From Lineus longissimus (lineage: Eukaryota > Nemertea > Pilidiophora > Heteronemertea > Lineidae), in assembly GCF_910592395.1 (NCBI RefSeq), contig NC_088324.1:15156953-15216952 (forward strand): a DNA stretch of 60,000 nt. The letters are read 5' to 3'. Both the position numbers and the translations under genes were made by a program. The notes under the pieces were generated by a model. It had not been told where the DNA came from, searched no databases, and worked only from the letters and a program-made list of their open reading frames with translations. Numbering within the stretch: position 1 is the first letter of the stretch; every line of letters starts with the position of its first letter. This document shows positions 57,401 to 60,000 of this stretch, piece by piece.

Positions 57401-58042
57401 GGCTAAAGAAAATCTGTAACACACCTGAGCATGCACCATATAATGAATCTAGATAGCGAGACATTCAGTGCTTTTATTTTAGATTTAATCAAACTTTGAA
57501 GGAGATGGCCATTATTTCGCAAAACCTGTCCAAGTCTTGAAAGGAAAAACCTTACCTGCTGCCAGCAATTGGCTTTAAATTGTGGTTTTGTAAGCTGACA
57601 AGTTTCGCTTGGTAGCATGTTTTTTTTCTGAAAGGCGTTCGATACATAGTTTTCAAGTTCCAAGTGTCAGCATTTGTGACACTAGAAACACTACCATCTG
57701 ACCTCAGTCCTATAGCTACTCATGTTTCGGGGATTCAACAAAGGTTGTACAACTGAAATGTTCTCGTCTTGTTTTTCAGCCAAGATCGACATGGTCGACA
57801 TGAACCGGCTCGAGTACCTAGAGGGTCTCCTCGCCAAGGCTGAAGAAGACCTCGAGAAAGCCAAGCTTGACGAGCGCTACAATGACATGCTCCGTGCCCG
57901 CACCCAGCAGACGCGATGGGTCAAAGACTACACAGATGAGCTCATACAGTTACGTCGTGATGTTGACAATATTATGGAGATCCGTGATAAATTGCCAGAT
58001 GGTTGCTTCAAACAAATCAAGATTGAGGTGCCGCAGGGTTAA
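39003..58042 (+). CDS. lamc1: Laminin subunit gamma-1 (23 coding exons)
   Basis: Secreted gamma chain of the heterotrimeric basement-membrane laminin. Coding exons: 39003-39444, 44897-45198, 45502-45632, 47138-47316, 48032-48220, 48521-48746, 48984-49120, 49399-49518, 49819-50355, 50709-51024, 51425-51540, 51990-52142, 52295-52447, 52757-52894, 53113-53304, 53428-53737, 54109-54246, 54522-54699, 54849-55086, 55392-55591, 55948-56106, 56270-56369, 57780-58042. They sum to 4,917 nt (1,638 residues; human LAMC1 has 1,609), all introns GT-AG, frame intact throughout. Order: signal peptide about 1-39, LN to about 291, LE1-4 to about 535, L4 to about 701, LE5-11 to about 1046, then coiled coil to the end. 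The single L4 and NIDPNAV mark it as gamma-1 type rather than alpha or beta. The LN domain implies self-polymerisation. Oddities: LE10 lacks two cysteines, and the C-terminus has two extra residues. The gene is on its own strand with no close neighbour. Confidence 0.97.
41314..41368 (+). repeat. Left terminal inverted repeat
   Basis: 55 bp: GGCTTGTGGTATTC, then GACTCGAT, GACTCGAC, GACGCGAT, GACTCGAT, GACGCGAT, and C. Confidence 0.92.
42308..42362 (-). repeat. Right terminal inverted repeat
   Basis: Reverse complement of the left repeat except in the fourth 8-bp unit, which reads GGCTCGAT instead of GACTCGAT. Confidence 0.92.
44897..45198 (+). CDS. lamc1: lamc1 exon 2: LN domain core
   Basis: Acceptor TTTTCAG. 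Encodes residues 148-248, including [24 protein letters not shown] and [20 protein letters not shown], nearly unchanged from vertebrate gamma-1. The donor GTTTGT is weak. Phase 0. Confidence 0.95.
45502..45632 (+). CDS. lamc1: lamc1 exon 3: end of LN domain
   Basis: Residues 249-291: [20 protein letters not shown] through [11 protein letters not shown], the C-terminal strand of the LN domain. Acceptor CTCTTCAG, donor GTAAGT, phase 2. Confidence 0.95.
45633..47137 (+). other. lamc1 intron 3 (1.5 kb)
   Basis: Non-coding; contains a 16-bp minisatellite at 46833-46953 and nothing else I can name. Confidence 0.85.
46833..46953. repeat. 15-16-bp minisatellite, about 8 units
   Basis: Units ATTCCTGTTTCGCCT, with or without an extra A, repeat about eight times. 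One carries TTCCG instead of TTTCG, and the array ends with a truncated copy ATTCCTGTTTCGC. It lies in lamc1 intron 3. Confidence 0.95.
47138..47316 (+). CDS. lamc1: lamc1 exon 4: LE1
   Basis: Residues 292-351. Starts [10 protein letters not shown], the first laminin EGF-like module, and includes [11 protein letters not shown]. Acceptor CCTTCTAG, donor GTTAGT, phase 1. A 16-bp minisatellite lies about 185 bp upstream in the intron. Confidence 0.95.
48032..48220 (+). CDS. lamc1: lamc1 exon 5: LE2
   Basis: Residues 352-414: [20 protein letters not shown] and [20 protein letters not shown], one LE module. Acceptor CTTTCTAG, donor GTGAGT, phase 1. Confidence 0.95.
48521..48746 (+). CDS. lamc1: lamc1 exon 6: LE3 and start of LE4
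   Basis: Residues 415-489: [20 protein letters not shown], then [15 protein letters not shown] opening LE4. Acceptor GTTTTAG, donor GTAAGT, phase 2. Confidence 0.95.
48984..49120 (+). CDS. lamc1: lamc1 exon 7: end of LE4 and split-LE lead-in
   Basis: Residues 490-535: [20 protein letters not shown], then [12 protein letters not shown], the half LE module that leads into the L4 domain. Acceptor ATTTAG, donor GTGAGT, phase 1. Confidence 0.95.
49399..49518 (+). CDS. lamc1: lamc1 exon 8: L4 domain, first part
   Basis: Residues 536-575: [20 protein letters not shown] and [12 protein letters not shown]. Matches the start of the laminin IV type A domain. Acceptor AATACAG, donor GTAAGC, phase 1. 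Confidence 0.93.
49819..50355 (+). CDS. lamc1: lamc1 exon 9: rest of L4, LE5 and part of LE6
   Basis: The largest exon, residues 576-754. L4 body ([35 protein letters not shown]), then [19 protein letters not shown] re-entering the split LE5, and [15 protein letters not shown] of LE6. Phase 1. Confidence 0.95.
50709..51024 (+). CDS. lamc1: lamc1 exon 10: LE6 end, LE7, LE8 with nidogen site
   Basis: Residues 755-859. Includes the heptapeptide NIDPNAV at residues 849-855 (50990-51010), the established nidogen-binding motif of gamma-1. Acceptor CTTTCAG, donor GTGAGT, phase 2. Confidence 0.95.
51425..51540 (+). CDS. lamc1: lamc1 exon 11: rest of LE8
   Basis: Residues 860-898: [20 protein letters not shown] and [16 protein letters not shown]. 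Acceptor TTTCAG, donor GTGAGT, phase 1. The following intron contains a SINE. Confidence 0.95.
51648..51832 (-). mobile_element. tRNA-derived SINE in lamc1 intron 11
   Basis: On the minus strand a tRNA-like head has box A TATTGGTTAGAGTG (51816-51803) and box B GGTTCGAATCCC (51778-51767). A body of about 100 bp follows, then a (GAA)n tail (51667-51648). That head, body and simple-repeat tail is the usual layout of a Pol III SINE, here inserted antisense to the gene. No target duplication was seen, so the ends are approximate. Confidence 0.75.
51990..52142 (+). CDS. lamc1: lamc1 exon 12: LE9
   Basis: Residues 899-949, one complete LE module ([20 protein letters not shown] to [10 protein letters not shown]) with all eight cysteines when joined to the first codon of exon 13. 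Phase 1. Confidence 0.95.
52295..52447 (+). CDS. lamc1: lamc1 exon 13: LE10 lacking two cysteines
   Basis: Residues 950-1000. LE10 reads [20 protein letters not shown], then [14 protein letters not shown]. Compared with the LE consensus, the fifth and sixth cysteines are missing; these normally pair with each other. The other six are present. Splice sites are good (TTACAG, GTAAGT) and the frame is intact. Confidence 0.95.
52757..52894 (+). CDS. lamc1: lamc1 exon 14: LE11
   Basis: Residues 1001-1046, the last LE module: [20 protein letters not shown] then [13 protein letters not shown]. Acceptor TTTTCAG, donor GTAAGT, phase 1. Confidence 0.95.
53113..53304 (+). CDS. lamc1: lamc1 exon 15: start of coiled coil
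   Basis: Residues 1047-1110. Begins [12 protein letters not shown], where the cysteines are expected to form the interchain disulfides at the head of the long arm, then the heptad region. Donor GTAAGT, phase 1. The 123-nt intron that follows is open in frame. Confidence 0.95.
53305..53427 (+). other. lamc1 intron 15, short and open in frame
   Basis: The shortest intron (123 nt, 41 codons) has no in-frame stop, so retention would insert 41 residues. A second in-frame acceptor at GTCAG 53372-53376, after a good pyrimidine tract, would add 17 residues. Canonical removal fits human LAMC1 spacing. Confidence 0.8.
53428..53737 (+). CDS. lamc1: lamc1 exon 16: coiled coil
   Basis: Residues 1111-1213: [20 protein letters not shown], with heptad-rich helix to [11 protein letters not shown]. 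This acceptor was chosen because the distance from exon 15 then matches human LAMC1 without a gap. Phase 2. Confidence 0.93.
54109..54246 (+). CDS. lamc1: lamc1 exon 17: coiled coil
   Basis: Residues 1214-1259: [20 protein letters not shown] through VSNQVEQLK. Acceptor CTTTTAG, donor GTGAGT, phase 2. Confidence 0.93.
54522..54699 (+). CDS. lamc1: lamc1 exon 18: coiled coil
   Basis: Residues 1260-1319: [20 protein letters not shown], then [18 protein letters not shown], the region matching the human segment with SLTVP-like sequence. Acceptor TTTTCAG, donor GTAAAG, phase 0. Confidence 0.93.
54849..55086 (+). CDS. lamc1: lamc1 exon 19: coiled coil
   Basis: Residues 1320-1398: [20 protein letters not shown] and [20 protein letters not shown], which parallel human QQTADQLLARADAAKALAEE. 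The donor GTAGCT is weak but keeps the frame into exon 20. Phase 1. Confidence 0.9.
55264..55346. repeat. 43-bp tandem duplication in lamc1 intron 19
   Basis: Two copies of a pyrimidine-rich unit beginning CTTGGTCCTCCCTCCACT (55264 and 55307). They differ at one base (TACACTCC versus TGCACTCC) and lie about 45 bp upstream of exon 20. Confidence 0.92.
55392..55591 (+). CDS. lamc1: lamc1 exon 20: coiled coil
   Basis: Residues 1399-1465: [20 protein letters not shown] and [15 protein letters not shown]. Preceded by a 43-bp tandem duplication in the intron. Acceptor TTCTTCAG, donor GTAAGA, phase 0. Confidence 0.93.
55948..56106 (+). CDS. lamc1: lamc1 exon 21: coiled coil
   Basis: Residues 1466-1518: [20 protein letters not shown] to [12 protein letters not shown]. 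Acceptor CTCACCAG, donor GTGGGG (weak), phase 0. Confidence 0.93.
56270..56369 (+). CDS. lamc1: lamc1 exon 22: coiled coil
   Basis: Residues 1519-1551: [20 protein letters not shown] to DVDGILNQM. Acceptor TTTCTAG, donor GTAAGC, phase 1. Confidence 0.93.
56370..57779 (+). other. lamc1 intron 22 (1.4 kb)
   Basis: Non-coding. A 93-codon frame at 57175-57456 has no acceptor and donor pair fitting the laminin frame, and I regard it as chance. Otherwise nothing nameable. Confidence 0.8.
57780..58042 (+). CDS. lamc1: lamc1 exon 23: end of coiled coil and C-terminus
   Basis: Residues 1552-1638 and TAA 58040-58042. Ends [16 protein letters not shown]: Cys 1627 for the disulfide to the beta chain, and Glu 1634, seven residues on as in human gamma-1, where the equivalent Glu is needed for integrin binding. 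Acceptor TTTTTCAG. Confidence 0.96.
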
Positions 58043-60000
58043 TTCCTCACACCGTGTAGGAAATATTTACACAAATGTTGCATGATGGGAGGAAACAATG
58101 TGAAATTTACAGAACTTTCAACCAGGACTTGTTTTGGAAATTCATGTCTTGACATTTGATGAAAATAGGTGTGTCGTCTGCACACACTATTGTTATTTTC
58201 ATTGGTTTATGAAGTCACATGATCTGCATGCTGGGCAGCCATTGGTTGGATTGATGTCGTCTGCTCATGTTCCTCCCATCGTTGCCATAGTTATAGGCCA
58301 GTGTTTATTTACACAGTCTTATTGTACATGTTTATATACAAATATTTTTGAGAAGTTAGTGTATGGTTGATAATGGATTTTAGAGGGAAAAAGATTTTAG
58401 AGTTGTCATTGAAGGTCATCTTGACCTTTTCCATTTTAGCAAATTTTAGTGTTCTTAGCTGCTGATAAAAATGTGCCAGCAGTTTCCTGCAAAATACTCA
58501 AATGATGGTTAGTGCTGCAGCTGTTTTTTTTTACAACTGAGGGCACAATTTTGAGAGCAGAACAGTTCAAACTGCATACATCTACCTGTGTAAAGAACTG
58601 TATTAGTCGCATGAGTTCAGAGTTCTCTGCAATGAAAACTAGCTTCCCTTGTTTTTAGTTCGGAAACATTCTACCCGTGGTTGGTAGAAGTTTATTTCGC
58701 TGAAATTTTAACTGCTGAAAATGTTTTAGAAATTGTGATTGGTTTTTTAAAGTTTAAAAACTTTTTCTAAATTTTGAAGTTTATCGAATGTATCGGTCAC
58801 ATGCTGCGATGTGTAGATAGAGATTTTATAAGAACGATTTATACAGATTTGTTTTGACGTTTAGCTGGAGCTTGTTTCCAAGGCAACCAATTTGTAGTGA
58901 ATCATGATAACAGAACTGCTGACATGTAAATAGTCCGGCAAATTTAAATCCTAATTTCGAGGTCACATCAAATTTTTTCTAGTTGATAACTTTTCGAGTC
59001 TTCCAGCTTTTATGCCTTGTTCATATCATGTGTCTGAACTTTGTCAGTGTTCTATATTTAATCAAACAACTGTCAACCCTCATCTCAAAATGGACAGTCC
59101 CAACTAGGACAAGTCCATTATTGTTGGTAGAGGTTGAAGCACTTATGAATATGCCCTCTGGTGGTGGTTTACAAACTAAATGCAGCATCAGGTTTTATGA
59201 CAAATGACGAAACTCACTATGGTGCTATGTATAATTTGCAACAGTAATCTGAAATGCATCTCTTATGCAGTTTAGAGAGATGGTCCTTGTCTGTTTGGTG
59301 AAGTTTGACTCGATTGATAACTTGCAACCGATTCTCTGCCTGGACTAATGAAGGGTCTTATACTCAATTGAGATTTTCATTTTAATGCATAGTTCACTAA
59401 CATCATGTATACCTCTTATATTTTAGCATTTATAATGAAGCGTTTTAATGTAAAAATGTGTATTGTGTAGTCAAATGTATTTTACAGAGTGTCCAATGAA
59501 ACAGTTTTGGGACACATTTGTTGTATGTGTAGTTTTAGGTTTTGTACTTAGTCTTGCTACTTTTTGAAGATCTTCCGTGTCATAGAATTCCACCGATTCA
59601 CCTTTGAGAGTGACTCACACATAATATAATAAGATAATTGCACATCTTTTTTCTCATGACAATCTTTCTTATAAAATGCATTTTTCTGCTCCTTAGCTTC
59701 CCTTACCATTGCTGCTTTTGCACTGCTGATATATATTTGCTTGCAAACATGACATCGTCTCTATCTTTAAGAATCAAATCTGGTCATGCTTTCTCTCAAA
59801 TAGCTTTAGCCTACTAATATAGTGCTACCAATAGTTAAAAGTTTCATGGTGAAAGAGTGCATTCTCTATTTCATGGAGGTCTTCAAAATAAGCCAAATAT
59901 TATCTTTACTCTTTGTATTATAGCATACATTTTATAAGAATCTCACACAACGATGTATACCATGTTATAAATCAGAACACAGTTGAAATACTCCAAAGAT
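58043..60000 (+). other. lamc1 3' UTR and downstream flank
   Basis: AT-rich, with no open frame of note and no canonical AATAAA that I could find, so the 3' end of the transcript cannot be placed. It could extend to or beyond the window edge. Confidence 0.6.

Noticed and set aside
57175-57456. 93-codon frame in laminin intron 22
   Set aside because: It does not fit the laminin frame and lacks coding hallmarks; exon 22 to 23 splicing already gives a complete coiled coil.

Overview
This is animal (bilaterian) nuclear DNA, probably from a marine invertebrate: sparse, intron-rich genes with GT-AG introns, long AT-rich non-coding stretches, tRNA-derived repeats, minisatellites and a full-length Ty3/gypsy retrotransposon. 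I cannot place it to phylum. The only large host gene is a complete laminin gamma-1-type gene on the + strand.

Region by region. 1-6553: no gene seen, one 58-bp tandem repeat. 6554-14986: an intact LTR retrotransposon on the minus strand (gag, pol, two identical 631-bp LTRs, PBS, polypurine tract, 4-bp target duplication, and a GGGAAAC frameshift site with a hairpin at the gag stop). It sits inside a reading frame that would be continuous if the element were removed. 14987-27790: no confident gene; microsatellites, tandem repeats and a few exon-like ORFs. 27791-28213: two head-to-head candidate first coding exons, one with a clear signal peptide, sharing a 203-bp spacer with an RFX-type X-box, an E-box and CCAAT boxes. 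28214-38600: non-coding or unrecognised, rich in tandem repeats, with a large direct duplication whose two copies each carry a tRNA-like Pol III module. 39003-58042: laminin gamma-1 in 23 coding exons (4,917 nt, 1,638 codons plus stop). Intron 1 is 5.4 kb and contains a non-autonomous DNA transposon with 55-bp inverted repeats and a 9-bp target duplication; intron 11 contains a tRNA-type SINE. 58043-60000: 3' UTR and flank.

The laminin is predicted to be a secreted basement-membrane subunit with the order signal peptide, LN, LE1-4, L4, LE5-11, coiled coil. The nidogen-binding heptapeptide NIDPNAV and the C-terminal Cys and integrin-binding Glu are kept. LE10 has lost two cysteines expected to pair with each other. 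Every exon phase was checked by hand and the frame closes across all 22 introns.

Items most worth follow-up: the X-box bidirectional promoter with its two short first exons, the transposon whose inverted repeats are built from five 8-bp units, the retroelement frameshift module, and a 123-nt laminin intron that is open in frame.
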